From: Christensenella massiliensis
Lineage (GTDB): Bacteria > Bacillota > Clostridia > Christensenellales > Christensenellaceae
Direction: 5' to 3'
Assembly (NCBI GenBank): GCA_900155415.1
Contig: LT700187.1
Location: 2,108,001-2,172,000 of the forward strand
Length of the DNA: 64,000 nt
Shown here: positions 8,725 through 22,392 of the stretch, piece by piece
Position numbering within the stretch: position 1 is the first letter of the stretch
How the letters are laid out: every line of letters starts with the position of its first letter
Position numbers and translations under genes: made by a program
The notes under the pieces: generated by a model
The model's database searches: none
What the model saw: the letters and a program-made list of their open reading frames with translations, nothing else
What the model was told of the DNA's origin: nothing

Positions 8725-11146
8725 TTTCAGCGAGGAGATCGTGGATGCTGCTCTGGATGAGATCATGCATACCTCGTTTATGACGTATGCCGAGTATGTA
8801 ACGCTCGAGCGCGCTCTGCCGCGGGTCGAGGACGGCCTGAAGCCGGTACAGAGACGTATTCTTTATACGATGTATGATCTTGGCATCCTGCCCGATAAGC
8901 CTTTTAAAAAATCCGCAAGGATCGTGGGCGAAGCGCTGGGCAAATATCATCCTCATGGAGATACGAGCGTATATGACGCAATGGTCCGGCTTGCACAGGC
9001 CTATTCCCTGCGCATGCCGCTTGTGGACGGACACGGGAATTTTGGTTCGCCCGACGGTGACAGCGCCGCCGCCATGCGATATACGGAAGCGCGGCTTTCA
9101 CCGCTTGCCCTTGAAATGCTGCGGGATCTGAACAAAGATACGGTTCCGTTCCGGCCTAATTTTGATGATACGGAGCGGGAACCGGATATGCTTCCCGCGC
9201 GTTACCCGAATCTTCTGGTAAATGGCTCATCTGGTATCGCGGTAGGCCTTGCGACCAATATTCCGCCGCATAATTTAGGAGAAGTTATAGATGGAGTCGT
9301 TGCGAGGATAGAGAAGCCGGAGTGCAGTCTCGATGACATAATGCAATATATTAAAGCACCGGATTTTCCGACCGGAGGCTATCTTCTGCGCGGAGACGGT
9401 CTCAAGCAGGCGTATGAAACGGGCCGGGGCAAGGTATTTATACGTGCAAAAACACACATTGAAAAAAGCAAAAACGGCAGGAATATGATCGTTATCACCG
9501 AGATACCGTATGAAGTGCGGAAATCGGCAATGCTTGAAAAGATATTGGCAGTCAGCGAAAATAAAAAAGAGCTCTTTGCCGGAATCGACGATATACGGGA
9601 TGAATCAGACCGGGAGGGGATTCGCGCGGTGATCGAGATCAAAAAAGGACATGATCCGGAAAAGATATTGAACCTTTTGTTCAAATATACGGATCTTCAG
9701 GTCACCTTTGGAATCAATATGATGGCGATCGCGGATGGTTCCCCGAAGCAGCTCGGCTTGCTTTCCATGATCGATTATTATATTCGCCACCAGAAGACCG
9801 TTGTCACGCGCAGGACACAGTTCGATCTGGAAAAAGCAGAAAAGCGCGAGCATATTTTGCTTGGACTCATTATTGCGGTCAAAAATATCGACCGGGTGAT
9901 CCAAATCATTCGTTCATCCAAAAATTCAGACGAGGCTAAGCGGCGGCTCATGAAGGAATTCAACCTGACGGGCGTACAGGCGCAGGCTATTCTTGATATG
10001 CGTCTTGCACGTTTGACAAATCTGGAGGTTGAGCTTCTGGAAAATGAATACAAAGAGGTCGTCGCGCTTATCAAATATCTGCGTTCGATATTAGGCTCTG
10101 AGGAGAAACTGCTTGCGGTGATCCGCGACGAGCTGTTGGAGGTAAAAGAAAAATATGCGGATAAACGCCGGACGCAAGTGATAAAGGAAGAACATGCCCG
10201 CATCGAAGTAGATGAGAGCGAGTTTGTAGTGGCCAGCGAATGTACTGTGATCCAGACGAGAAACGGAAATCTGAAAAGAATGACGCAAAAAGCGCTGCAA
10301 AAGGGAATGGAAGCGGGAGAATTAGAGGAAAAATTCCAGCCTGCCCTGCTTATACCGACGGATACGGCAGGAAAGCTGTATATTTTTACCAATCGAGGCA
10401 ATATGATGATCCTGCCGGTTGCTTCCGTACCGGAGGCGCGCATGAAAGAAGCGGGAAAATCGATCAACGCTTTAATACCGGGCGTAGAAGCCGACGAAAC
10501 GATTTTATGCATTCTTACCAAAAAGGACTTTGAACATAAGTTGATGTATTTTGCAACAGAGGGCGGTCTTGTAAAGGCGACCCCAATGGAAGAATTTGAC
10601 GTAAAGAAATCAAAGATACTGGCATGCGGCTTAAAAGACGGAGACCGGCTTATTTATGCGAAGCCGGATGCTCCCGATCAGGAAAATATGCTTTTCATCA
10701 CCTCCGACGGGATGTCTATCAATATCCGGAAGAAAGAAATCTCCGTTATGGGACGGAGCGGAAAAGGAGTTGGGGCGATACGCCTCGGAAAACATGCTAA
10801 AGTCGTGTTCGCGGAACAGCTCCGAAACGGACAGGATGGCAATATATTGCTGATGACAGAAAAAGGATATGCAAAGCTCACGCCGATTGCAGAATTTGAA
10901 GAACAGGGAAGAAACGGAAAAGGACTGAAGGCATATCAGCTTGCGGGAGATTCCGGAAGAAGTATCGTAGGCGCGCTGCTCGTAGAAAAGATATCTATGG
11001 TTACAGGAATACAAAAATCGGGCGATATGAGCAAGCTGTCTACGGATACGATACCCATAGCAGCGCGCAATACGCGTGGTGAGCAGGTGATTCTCGCCGT
11101 CATGGGAAACGACGTAAGCGAGTTGTATCAAAACATTTTCGATTGA
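8705..11146 (+). CDS. Type IIA topoisomerase DNA-cleaving subunit (GyrA/ParC-like)
   Basis: The 813-residue breakage-reunion subunit that pairs with the preceding ATPase subunit. The quinolone region [20 protein letters not shown] and the catalytic tyrosine in [10 protein letters not shown] (about residue 124) are present, followed by the coiled-coil region and a C-terminal beta-pinwheel. The pinwheel holds QGRNGKG at the place of the gyrase box (consensus QRRGGKG): four or five of seven positions fit. This leaves supercoiling ability open. Thr occupies the position of E. coli Ser83. The start follows GAGGTA inside the upstream gene. Confidence 0.9.
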   Translation: MKSKQINFSEEIVDAALDEIMHTSFMTYAEYVTLERALPRVEDGLKPVQRRILYTMYDLGILPDKPFKKSARIVGEALGKYHPHGDTSVYDAMVRLAQAYSLRMPLVDGHGNFGSPDGDSAAAMRYTEARLSPLALEMLRDLNKDTVPFRPNFDDTEREPDMLPARYPNLLVNGSSGIAVGLATNIPPHNLGEVIDGVVARIEKPECSLDDIMQYIKAPDFPTGGYLLRGDGLKQAYETGRGKVFIRAKTHIEKSKNGRNMIVITEIPYEVRKSAMLEKILAVSENKKELFAGIDDIRDESDREGIRAVIEIKKGHDPEKILNLLFKYTDLQVTFGINMMAIADGSPKQLGLLSMIDYYIRHQKTVVTRRTQFDLEKAEKREHILLGLIIAVKNIDRVIQIIRSSKNSDEAKRRLMKEFNLTGVQAQAILDMRLARLTNLEVELLENEYKEVVALIKYLRSILGSEEKLLAVIRDELLEVKEKYADKRRTQVIKEEHARIEVDESEFVVASECTVIQTRNGNLKRMTQKALQKGMEAGELEEKFQPALLIPTDTAGKLYIFTNRGNMMILPVASVPEARMKEAGKSINALIPGVEADETILCILTKKDFEHKLMYFATEGGLVKATPMEEFDVKKSKILACGLKDGDRLIYAKPDAPDQENMLFITSDGMSINIRKKEISVMGRSGKGVGAIRLGKHAKVVFAEQLRNGQDGNILLMTEKGYAKLTPIAEFEEQGRNGKGLKAYQLAGDSGRSIVGALLVEKISMVTGIQKSGDMSKLSTDTIPIAARNTRGEQVILAVMGNDVSELYQNIFD

Positions 11147-11225
11147 CTTTATTTTCGCATGGTAATGTGCTAAAATACGGAAGGGATAGCTTTAGACCGT
11201 ATCACTACATTGCGAGGTGTTGAAA

Positions 11226-11525
11226 ATGTATCGTTCCAAACTGGAATCGAAAGAGCTGGATATGCTGTTTCAAGCGGTTTTGTCGCTTAAAAATGAAGAA
11301 GAATGTTACATGTTTTTCGAAGATCTGTGCACGGTTGCAGAGCTCACGGCGATTTCTCAGCGCTATAAAGTAGCGCAGATGCTGAAAGAGGGAACTACCT
11401 GCCATGCGATCGCGGAAAAGACAGGCGCGTCCACAGCGACGATCTCCCGCGTAAACCGTTGCCTCAATTATGGAACAGGCGGCTACAGGACGATTCTTGA
11501 CAGAAATGAGAAAAAGGGAGAATAG
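11226..11525 (+). CDS. YerC/YecD family TrpR-like DNA-binding protein
   Basis: A 99-residue all-helical protein of the TrpR-related YerC/YecD family, predicted repressors found in Firmicutes, often beside pcrA as here. The HTH is in the second half: GTTCHAIAEKTGASTATISR. The start at 11226 follows GAGGTG; a GTG three codons upstream overlaps that ribosome site and is less likely. The family lacks the tryptophan pocket of true TrpR, so the ligand is unknown. It ends 2 bases before pcrA and is probably cotranscribed. Confidence 0.85.
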   Translation: MYRSKLESKELDMLFQAVLSLKNEEECYMFFEDLCTVAELTAISQRYKVAQMLKEGTTCHAIAEKTGASTATISRVNRCLNYGTGGYRTILDRNEKKGE

Positions 11526-11527
11526 AT

Positions 11528-15686
<4,159 letters not shown>

Positions 15687-15701
15687 AGGAGAGAGGGAAA
15701 A

Positions 15702-16091
15702 ATGTTAAAAGAAAGGGCACGTATCTATTATCAGGAAAAAGACTGCAATTGCGCGGAGGCAATTATTCGTGCCGCAAACGATGAATATGAGCTCGGAATA
15801 AACGAGGAAGGCATGAAAGCTTTCGGCGGCTTTGGCGGCGGAATGCAGTGTGGAAGCATCTGCGGTGCTGTTTGCGGAGGAATGGGGGCGATCAGCGCTA
15901 AAGAGATAAAGACGTGCGCGCATCAGACGAGCGATCTGAGTCCAAAGTGCAAAGCGATGATGAACGGGTTCAAAGAAAAATTTGGCAGTGCATTCTGTGC
16001 CAAAGTACGCAAAGAAAATTTTAACCGGGAGAGCAAATGCTGGAAAGTCGTGGAAGGTGCGGCGGAAGTTCTGGAAAAAATCATGGAATAG
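15702..16091 (+). CDS. C_GCAxxG_C_C family cysteine-rich protein
   Basis: A 129-residue protein with the conserved cysteine pattern that names this family: CNCAEAI near residues 15-21, GGGMQCGSICGAVCGG about 47-62, then CAHQTSDLSPKCK, FCAKV and SKCWK. The spaced cysteines suggest redox or metal-cluster binding; no enzymatic role is established. No signal peptide or membrane span is visible, so it is likely cytosolic. GGAGAGAGGG precedes the ATG. It is 15 bases after ligA and may share its transcript. Confidence 0.85.
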   Translation: MLKERARIYYQEKDCNCAEAIIRAANDEYELGINEEGMKAFGGFGGGMQCGSICGAVCGGMGAISAKEIKTCAHQTSDLSPKCKAMMNGFKEKFGSAFCAKVRKENFNRESKCWKVVEGAAEVLEKIME

Positions 16092-16107
16092 TGAATATGT
16101 GTGTGTA

Positions 16108-16136
16108 TGTGGGGAGTGGAGGATTCATTCCCCACA
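16108..16136 (+). terminator. Possible weak terminator
   Basis: Arms TGTGGGGA (16108-16115) and TCCCCACA (16129-16136) pair around a 13-base loop. The following AGCATTTTAG has only four consecutive T, so termination would be partial. Confidence 0.4.
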
Positions 16137-16160
16137 AGCATTTTAGTATGGGCAAAAAGA

Positions 16161-16189
16161 TTCACGCAGCCCTTATTTTATGATATAAT
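16161..16189 (+). promoter_or_regulatory. Promoter of gatCAB
   Basis: TTCACG (16161-16166), 17-base spacer, TATAAT (16184-16189), 42 bases before the gatC start chosen here. No T-box structure was recognised between them. Confidence 0.65.
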
Positions 16190-16230
16190 TAATGATTGTG
16201 AAACGACTCATGAAAGGGACGAAAATAAAA

Positions 16231-16518
16231 ATGCGCGTTACATTAGACGAAGTAGAACGGATCGCATCGCTTTCGATGCTGAGCCTCGACGATGAAAAAA
16301 AAGAGATGCTCCAGAAAAATCTGGATGAAATACTCGGCCATGCTCAAAAGCTGAATGAACTGAACACAGAAGGCGTAGAGCCGACCTCGTATATTTTGAA
16401 GCAGCAAAATGTAGTCAGAAAAGATATCCCCGGAAAAGTATGGGAACGGGAAGATATGCTGAAAAATGCACCGGAGCAGGAGGATGGTTTTTTTACTGTT
16501 CCGAAAGTTGTGGACTGA
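16231..16518 (+). CDS. gatC: Aspartyl/glutamyl-tRNA amidotransferase subunit C
   Basis: Small subunit that wraps around GatA and holds the GatCAB complex together, which amidates misacylated Glu-tRNAGln and Asp-tRNAAsn. 95 residues from ATG 16231 (MRVTLDEVERIASLSMLSL); ends in FFTVPKVVD, typical of the family. AAAGGGA lies about 12 bases upstream; an in-frame ATG at 16210 is a possible alternative. Presence of GatCAB implies the indirect route to Gln-tRNA, Asn-tRNA or both. First of four linked genes. Confidence 0.93.
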   Translation: MRVTLDEVERIASLSMLSLDDEKKEMLQKNLDEILGHAQKLNELNTEGVEPTSYILKQQNVVRKDIPGKVWEREDMLKNAPEQEDGFFTVPKVVD

Positions 16519-16530
16519 TGGGAGGAACTT

Positions 16531-17985
16531 ATGGAGCTTACATCTCTTAGTATAAAGCAGGCGGCAGAACTGCTTGAAAAAAAGGAAGTCACTTCCGAGG
16601 AACTGACAAAGGCCTGCCTTGAGCGGATCGAGGCGGTCGAGCCGCAGATCAACGCGCTGGTCACGGTATGTGCGGACGAGGCGGTGGAAGCGGCAAAGTG
16701 CGTAGACGAAAAACGGGCTAAAGGAGAAGCGCTTGGAAAGCTGGCGGGGATACCCGCTATCATCAAAGATAATATGTGTACAAAAGGCATCTTATCTACC
16801 GCGTCTTCTAAAATGCTGTATAATTATAAGCCGGTCTATGATGCCACTGTGATCGAAAAGTTAAAAGCGGAAGACTACGTTTTGATCGCTAAAGCAAATA
16901 TGGACGAATTTGCGATGGGCTCATCCACAGAGACGTCCTATTTTGGAGTGACGAAAAATCCATGGGATATTTCACGGGTGCCGGGAGGCTCCTCGGGCGG
17001 AAGCGCGGCGTGCGTTGCCGCAGATGAAGCGATTTTTTCCCTTGGCTCCGATACAGGCGGCTCTGTCCGGCAGCCGGCCGCATTTTGCGGCGTCGTAGGC
17101 CTGAAGCCTACCTATGGCACAGTATCGCGGTTCGGCCTGATGGCTTTTGCTTCCTCGCTCGACCAAATCGGCCCTCTGACGAAAAACGTTGAAGATTCCG
17201 CATTTGTTCTGGATATTATTGCGGGGAACGACAGCAAAGATTCCACGTCGGCTATTATGGACTATCCTCATTATGGCGAAGGGATGAAGAGGGATATCAA
17301 AGGCCTGAAGGTCGGGATCCCCAAAGAATATCTGGAGCAGGAAATAGATGCGGAAGTACGGCAGTCCTATTTGGATGCGGTCCGGCTGTTTGAGGAAATG
17401 GGAGCTATTGTTGAAGAGACTACGCTTCCGACTTTCGATTATGCCCTTTCCGCATACTATGTGATCGCATCTGCGGAAGTGGCCTCCAACCTTTCGCGGT
17501 TTGACGGAATACGGTATGGTTACCGTACGGAACAGTATGATGATTTGAAAGAAATGTATAAAAATACGCGGTCTGAAGGCTTTGGCGACGAAACAAAGCG
17601 CCGCATTATGCTCGGGAATTATGTTTTGAGTTCCGGATATTATGATGCTTATTATTTGAAAGCGCTGAAAGTAAAGACGCTGATCAAAAACGATTTCGAC
17701 AGATTGTTCGGCCAGTATGATATCCTGCTTTCGCCTACTGCGCCCACGCCGGCATTTCAGGTGGGAGCGAAGTCAACGCCGCTTGAAATGTATGTGAACG
17801 ACCTGTTTACCGTTCCGGTGAATATTGCGGGTGTAACGGCGATCTCCGTTCCTTCGGGCGTAACGAAAGAGGGTCTGCCGGTCTCTGTGCAAATGATTGC
17901 GAAAGCGTTCGATGAAAACACGATGTTCCGGGCAGCATGGAACTTTGAACAGGCTGCCGGATTTGACAAAAAACCGACGTTATGA
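16531..17985 (+). CDS. gatA: Aspartyl/glutamyl-tRNA amidotransferase subunit A
   Basis: Glutaminase subunit of GatCAB, an amidase-signature enzyme that frees ammonia from glutamine and channels it to GatB. The Ser-cisSer-Lys triad is visible: Lys in PAIIKDNMC (about residue 77), cis-Ser in PGGSSGGSAA (about 152) and nucleophile Ser in LGSDTGGSVRQPA (about 176). 484 residues, the usual length. GGGAGGAA precedes the ATG; 12 bases after gatC. Confidence 0.97.
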   Translation: MELTSLSIKQAAELLEKKEVTSEELTKACLERIEAVEPQINALVTVCADEAVEAAKCVDEKRAKGEALGKLAGIPAIIKDNMCTKGILSTASSKMLYNYKPVYDATVIEKLKAEDYVLIAKANMDEFAMGSSTETSYFGVTKNPWDISRVPGGSSGGSAACVAADEAIFSLGSDTGGSVRQPAAFCGVVGLKPTYGTVSRFGLMAFASSLDQIGPLTKNVEDSAFVLDIIAGNDSKDSTSAIMDYPHYGEGMKRDIKGLKVGIPKEYLEQEIDAEVRQSYLDAVRLFEEMGAIVEETTLPTFDYALSAYYVIASAEVASNLSRFDGIRYGYRTEQYDDLKEMYKNTRSEGFGDETKRRIMLGNYVLSSGYYDAYYLKALKVKTLIKNDFDRLFGQYDILLSPTAPTPAFQVGAKSTPLEMYVNDLFTVPVNIAGVTAISVPSGVTKEGLPVSVQMIAKAFDENTMFRAAWNFEQAAGFDKKPTL

Positions 17986-17997
17986 TGGAGAAAAACG

Positions 17998-19425
17998 ATG
18001 AAATATGAAACTGTAATAGGCCTTGAAGTCCATGTTGAAATGGCAACGGAGACGAAGATTTTTTGCTCCTGTAAAAACGAATTCGGATCGGAACCAAATA
18101 CGAACGTATGTCCGGTATGTCTGTCTATGCCGGGGACGCTTCCCGTGCTGAATGAGCAGGCGGTGGAATATGGAGTGCGCGCGGGGCTGTCGCTCAATTG
18201 CAATATTCCGAATTATTCCAAGCTGGACCGAAAAGGATATTTTTATCCGGACCTTGCAAAGGCATATCAGATATCCCAGTATGATTTTCCGCTATGCGGA
18301 CATGGAGAAGTAGAGGTAGAGGCCGATGGGGAAAAACACAAAATCGGCATTACGCGTATCCATATCGAGGAAGACGCTGGGAAATTAGTCCATCAGGGCA
18401 CGGAGAGCTTTGTGGATTACAATCGGGGCGGCGTTCCGCTTATGGAGATCGTAACAGACCCGGACTTTAGAAGCGCTGCGCAGGTGAAAGCGTTTCTCGA
18501 TACTGTACGGGCCAATATGGAATATATCGGCGTATCGGACTGCAAGATGGAGGAAGGATCTATGCGGTGCGATATCAATATTTCCGTGCGCCCGATCGGT
18601 TCTGAGCGATATGGAACGCGTACTGAGCTGAAAAATATCAACAGTATCTCGGCGGCGCAGCGTGCGATAGAATATGAGGCCAAGCGCCACATTGAGGTGA
18701 TCGAGGACGGCGGGGAGATCATTCAGGAAACGCGCCGGTGGGACGATGCCAAAGGCAGGACCTTCCCGATGCGCGACAAAGAAGAGGCTCATGATTACCG
18801 CTATTTTCCGGACCCGGATCTTGTTCCGGTTTATTTGACGGATGAACGGATCGCAGATATCAAGGCTTCGCTTCCAGAGCTTCCTGCTGCGAAACGGCAA
18901 AGGTATGTGGACGAATTCGGGCTTCCGGAATACGATGCCGGCGTTCTGACGATGTCAAAATATACGGCGAAGTTCTTTGAAGACAGTGTGGCCGTCTACC
19001 GCGAGCCGAAAGCGATCAGCAATTATATCATGGTAGAACTTGCACGTCTTCTAAAGGAAAATAATGTCGAAGCAAAAGACATTCCCATCTCGCCGGAGGA
19101 TTTTACCGATTTGCTGAAGATGGTAAACGACGGGGTCATCAATTCGAGCGTAGGCAAGCAGGTGTTTGAGGAGATGTTCAAAACAGGCAAGAAGCCCGCG
19201 CAGATCGTAGAAGAAAAGGACCTGAAGCAAAACGATAATGCGGACGAGATATTGGCGCTCGTGCAGAAGATCGTGGCGGAGAATCCGAAGCCTGTCGCCG
19301 ACTATAAGGGCGGAAACAAAAAAGCGATGACCTTTTTCGTAGGACAGGTCATGAAAGCGACCAAAGGAAAAGCGAATCCTAAGACCGTGAATGAACTGGT
19401 GAAAGCGGAACTCGATAAAGCATGA
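17998..19425 (+). CDS. gatB: Aspartyl/glutamyl-tRNA amidotransferase subunit B
   Basis: Kinase/transamidase subunit that activates the misacylated tRNA side chain with ATP and adds ammonia. 475 residues: GLEVHVEM at the N-terminus, the zinc-site cysteines CSC and CPVCL, the core MEIVTDPDFRS and the C-terminal YqeY-like tail domain (about 330-475) used for tRNA contact. The stop overlaps the next ATG (ATGA at 19422-19425), so translation of the downstream AIR-synthase-like gene is coupled. Confidence 0.97.
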   Translation: MKYETVIGLEVHVEMATETKIFCSCKNEFGSEPNTNVCPVCLSMPGTLPVLNEQAVEYGVRAGLSLNCNIPNYSKLDRKGYFYPDLAKAYQISQYDFPLCGHGEVEVEADGEKHKIGITRIHIEEDAGKLVHQGTESFVDYNRGGVPLMEIVTDPDFRSAAQVKAFLDTVRANMEYIGVSDCKMEEGSMRCDINISVRPIGSERYGTRTELKNINSISAAQRAIEYEAKRHIEVIEDGGEIIQETRRWDDAKGRTFPMRDKEEAHDYRYFPDPDLVPVYLTDERIADIKASLPELPAAKRQRYVDEFGLPEYDAGVLTMSKYTAKFFEDSVAVYREPKAISNYIMVELARLLKENNVEAKDIPISPEDFTDLLKMVNDGVINSSVGKQVFEEMFKTGKKPAQIVEEKDLKQNDNADEILALVQKIVAENPKPVADYKGGNKKAMTFFVGQVMKATKGKANPKTVNELVKAELDKA

Positions 19426-20408
19426 GACAGGGAAAACTGACCAGCGCAAAGCTTCGGGAGCTTATTATAGATCAAATACAGCCGCACAATGAAGAAACGG
19501 TCGTAGGTGCCGGTGTGGGTGAAGACTGTTGTGCAGTGATGACAGGAGATTTGTGCGTCGTGTCGACGGACCCGATCACTGCTGGCGGAGAGCAGACGGG
19601 AATGCTTGCCGTCCATATCAATGCCAACGACGTGGCCGCTGCAGGCGCTGTGCCGGTAGCAGCACTTGTAACGATCCTGATTCCTCCTTCTGGCAAGGAA
19701 GAACAGGTGCGTGATTTGATGGGCAGTTTAACAAAGGCGGCTCACGAACTCGATATCGACATTATTGGCGGGCACACAGAGGTAACGGACAGTGTGACCC
19801 GTATCATAGTTTCAGTCACGATGATTGGAAAGCCTGTGATCCCGGGCAGGATGTTTCGTACTTCGGATATGAAAGCAGGAGACGATATCATCATGACAAA
19901 GTACGCAGGCCTTGAAGGAACTGCCATTATCGCGGGAGAATATCCGGAGGAACTCGGTCTGACGGAGGAAGACCAAAAGCAGCTGCGCAGCGTGCGCGGC
20001 TCCTTAAGCGTCGTAGCAGATGGAAAAACAGCGGCGAAAGTCGCAGGAGTACATGCGATGCATGATATTACGGAGGGCGGTGTTCTGGGCGCGGTATGTG
20101 AGATGTGCGAGGCGTCCGGTATTGGTGCGGAGATAGACCTTTCATCTGTGCCGGTCCTTCCGGTCACAAGCAAGATATGCAAAAGATATGCTCTTGATGT
20201 GTTTGGGCTGATCTCATCAGGCAGCATGATGATTGCCGCGGAAAACGGTGCGTTGGTAATAGAAACGCTCAAGAAAAATGGAATTTCGGCTGCGATGATA
20301 GGAAAAGCAGGGGGAGACGGCGTTTATGATATATCCTCCGGGGAGAAAAAAGCAGTGCTTCCATATCCGTCGGACGAGCTTTATAAAGTATTGGAAAGAA
20401 AAGAATAA
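19422..20408 (+). CDS. AIR synthase (PurM/ThiL/HypE) superfamily protein of unknown substrate
   Basis: A 328-residue protein with the two-domain PurM-like fold. The N-terminal half shows GVGEDCCAV, STDPITAGGE and HINANDVAAAGAVPVA; the glycine-rich hinge is DIIGGHTEVTDSV; the C-terminal half has HDITEGGVLGAVCEMCEASG. These ATP-binding landmarks are shared by PurM, ThiL, SelD and HypE. It lacks the C-terminal cysteine motif of HypE and the catalytic Cys/Sec loop of SelD, so it is neither; a ThiL role also does not fit well. Four-base overlap with gatB. I assign family only. Archaeal and clostridial homologues are often labelled hydrogenase expression factor, which the sequence does not justify here. 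Confidence 0.75.
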   Translation: MRQGKLTSAKLRELIIDQIQPHNEETVVGAGVGEDCCAVMTGDLCVVSTDPITAGGEQTGMLAVHINANDVAAAGAVPVAALVTILIPPSGKEEQVRDLMGSLTKAAHELDIDIIGGHTEVTDSVTRIIVSVTMIGKPVIPGRMFRTSDMKAGDDIIMTKYAGLEGTAIIAGEYPEELGLTEEDQKQLRSVRGSLSVVADGKTAAKVAGVHAMHDITEGGVLGAVCEMCEASGIGAEIDLSSVPVLPVTSKICKRYALDVFGLISSGSMMIAAENGALVIETLKKNGISAAMIGKAGGDGVYDISSGEKKAVLPYPSDELYKVLERKE

Positions 20409-20420
20409 TTGTGTTATAAT
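20391..20420 (+). promoter_or_regulatory. Promoter of the yicC-remA-gmk-rpoZ-coaBC operon
   Basis: TTGGAA (20391-20396), 18-base spacer, TATAAT (20415-20420). The -35 box lies inside the end of the preceding gene; the -10 is 34 bases before yicC. Confidence 0.6.
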
Positions 20421-20453
20421 CATATTTAACGATTTTGAAAGAGGGCTGTATCT

Positions 20454-21329
20454 TTGAAAAGCATGACAGGCTTTGGCAAAAGCGAAATTGCACTTGACGG
20501 CAGAAAGCTTCGGGTAGAGATCAAAACGGTAAACCATCGTTTTCTGGATATCAGTATCCGAGAACCGAGGTTTATGGTGTTCTTGGAAGATGAGGTGCGC
20601 AAGCATATCAAAAAGAGTATCAACCGCGGCAGAGTAGATATTTTTATCTATTATTCATCTGAACGGGAGGATGCAAAAAATGTGATTGTCGATATGCCGC
20701 TTATAAATGCCTATATAGAAGCGGCGGAGAATATCAGCAGACAGCATGGCATCGTCAATGACTTGGGAGTAACGGCCTTGATGCGTTTACCGGATGCAGT
20801 CACCTATGAAGACGAACATTCGGACGAGGATGCTCTGCGTGAGCTTTTGTATACGAACCTTGATGCGGCTCTTGAGGAACTGAAAGCGGCGCGCGAGAAA
20901 GAAGGCGAGCAGCTGAAAAAAGATATCATGAAGCGTTTGGATACGATACTTGTTTATGTGAACAATATCGCCTCTAAAGAAGATATCGTAGTCTATGAAT
21001 ACAAGATGAAGCTGAAAGAGCGGCTGCAGGAGCTGCTTGACGGTGCGGAAATAGACGAACAGAGGTTGGCGCAGGAGGTCGCGTTTTACGCAGACCGCTG
21101 CAATATCACGGAGGAACTGGTACGCATCAGGAGCCATGTGAAACAGTTTAAAGCAGCAGCGGAGGAAGACACGCCGCAGGGGCGCAATATGGATTTCATT
21201 GTGCAGGAGCTGAACCGCGAATTTAATACGATCGGCTCGAAAACACAGGATGGCGAGATACTGAAGCAGGTGATTGCCGGCAAAGGAGAAGTGGAGAAAA
21301 TCAGGGAACAGATACAGAACATTGAGTAA
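20454..21329 (+). CDS. yicC: YicC family endoribonuclease-like protein
   Basis: A 291-residue protein of the YicC/YloC family, reported as endoribonucleases involved in RNA turnover. The family N-terminus MKSMTGFGKSE is exact after a TTG start (GAAAGAGGG upstream), RGRVDIFIYY follows near residue 60, and the C-terminal DUF1732 part ends GEILKQVIAGKGEVEKIREQ with the acidic/His positions of the family (QEVAFYADRCNITEEL). First gene of the Firmicutes yloC-ylzA-gmk-rpoZ block, 12 bases before remA. Confidence 0.93.
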   Translation: MKSMTGFGKSEIALDGRKLRVEIKTVNHRFLDISIREPRFMVFLEDEVRKHIKKSINRGRVDIFIYYSSEREDAKNVIVDMPLINAYIEAAENISRQHGIVNDLGVTALMRLPDAVTYEDEHSDEDALRELLYTNLDAALEELKAAREKEGEQLKKDIMKRLDTILVYVNNIASKEDIVVYEYKMKLKERLQELLDGAEIDEQRLAQEVAFYADRCNITEELVRIRSHVKQFKAAAEEDTPQGRNMDFIVQELNREFNTIGSKTQDGEILKQVIAGKGEVEKIREQIQNIE

Positions 21330-21341
21330 GGAGACGAGTCA

Positions 21342-21605
21342 ATGGCAATCAAACTTATCAATATTGGATTTGGAAATATTGCATCGGCGAACCGTCTGGT
21401 TGCAATCGTCAGCCCGGAATCTGCACCCATTAAGCGCATTATTTCAGAGGCGCGCGCTGCCGGGAGGCTGATCGATGCGACCTATGGAAGGCGTACGCGC
21501 GCAGTAGTCATTATGGACAGCGATCATGTGATTCTGTCCGCAGTACAGCCGGAAACAGTGGCAAACCGGATCGTTACAAAGGATAACGATGAAACTGATG
21601 ATTGA
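21342..21605 (+). CDS. remA: RemA family DNA-binding regulator (DUF370)
   Basis: 87 residues, the small RemA/YlzA family. In Bacillus subtilis RemA activates extracellular matrix genes by binding upstream repeats as a ring-shaped oligomer; whether it does so here is inference. Hallmarks: [19 protein letters not shown] at the N-terminus and [19 protein letters not shown] in the middle, which carries the DNA-binding arginines. AAGGAGAC lies before the ATG. The end overlaps the extended reading frame of gmk. Confidence 0.93.
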   Translation: MAIKLINIGFGNIASANRLVAIVSPESAPIKRIISEARAAGRLIDATYGRRTRAVVIMDSDHVILSAVQPETVANRIVTKDNDETDD

Positions 21606-21615
21606 GGAAGAGCGT

Positions 21616-22170
21616 ATGAGTGAAATGGGAAAATTGATCGTCCTTTCCGGTCCTTCGGGAGCGGGGAAGGGAACGATCGTCGACCAGCTTTTAAAAAATG
21701 GAGAATACGAGCTTTCAATCTCTTGCACAACGCGTGCGCCGCGCGGACAGGAAAAAGAAGGCATAAATTATTTTTACAAGTCCAAAGAGGAATTTGAGAA
21801 AATGATCGCGGAGGGAAAATTCCTCGAATACGCAGATGTGTTCGGCTGTTACTATGGAACGCCGCGGGATTATGTGCTCGGCAAATTAGAGCAGGGGAAG
21901 AGTGTTATTCTCGAGATCGATGTGCAGGGAGCGCTGCAGGTAAAAGAAAATTATCCGCAGGCGATCATGATTTTCATTTTACCTCCGTCGGAAGAGGTGC
22001 TTTTGGAGCGACTTCGCGGCAGGGGAACCGAAACGGACGAGCAAATTGCAAAACGTTTCGGCAAAGCGAAGGCTGAAATGGAACTTGCATGCCGCTATGA
22101 CTATTCTGTAGTAAACGACGACCTGATGACTGCTGTTGAGGAGATCAGGCGGATCATAGAGAAAGATTGA
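21616..22170 (+). CDS. gmk: Guanylate kinase
   Basis: Phosphorylates GMP to GDP with ATP. P-loop SGPSGAGKGT near residues 10-19; GMP-binding residues in SCTTRAPRGQEKEGINYFY; C-terminal lid and core parts present, e.g. LEIDVQGALQ and RLRGRGTE. The ATG at 21616 has GAGGAAG 8 bases before it and gives a normal 184-residue enzyme; the longer frame starting at 21589 inside remA is unlikely. A further ATG at 21625 is a minor alternative. Confidence 0.96.
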   Translation: MSEMGKLIVLSGPSGAGKGTIVDQLLKNGEYELSISCTTRAPRGQEKEGINYFYKSKEEFEKMIAEGKFLEYADVFGCYYGTPRDYVLGKLEQGKSVILEIDVQGALQVKENYPQAIMIFILPPSEEVLLERLRGRGTETDEQIAKRFGKAKAEMELACRYDYSVVNDDLMTAVEEIRRIIEKD

Positions 22171-22184
22171 CGGAGGTTTTATCA

Positions 22185-22391
22185 ATGATACATTTGGAAT
22201 TGAACGATTTACTCTCAAAGGTAGATTGCCGCTATACGCTGATCGTTGAGACAGCAAAGCGTGCCCGCCAACTGATAGATGGAGCGCAGCCTTTAAACGA
22301 ACCGGTTGACAAAAATCCTGTTTCGCAGGCTGTAAATGAAATTTTAAACGATAAGGTGACGTATATCCGTGTTACAGACGGAATCAAATAA
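22185..22391 (+). CDS. rpoZ: RNA polymerase omega subunit
   Basis: A 68-residue omega subunit that helps fold and assemble the beta' subunit. The core SKVDCRYTLIVETAKRARQL and the end KPVSQAV-like NPVSQAVNEIL are recognisable. Start at ATG 22185, 8 bases after CGGAGG (22171-22176). 14 bases after gmk; its stop is one base before the coaBC ATG. Confidence 0.9.
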   Translation: MIHLELNDLLSKVDCRYTLIVETAKRARQLIDGAQPLNEPVDKNPVSQAVNEILNDKVTYIRVTDGIK

Positions 22392-22392
22392 A

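Noticed and set aside
19422-20408. HypE, SelD or ThiL as the name of the AIR-synthase-like gene
   Set aside because: HypE needs a C-terminal Cys motif and SelD a catalytic Cys/Sec loop, both absent; ThiL-specific segments were not recognised.
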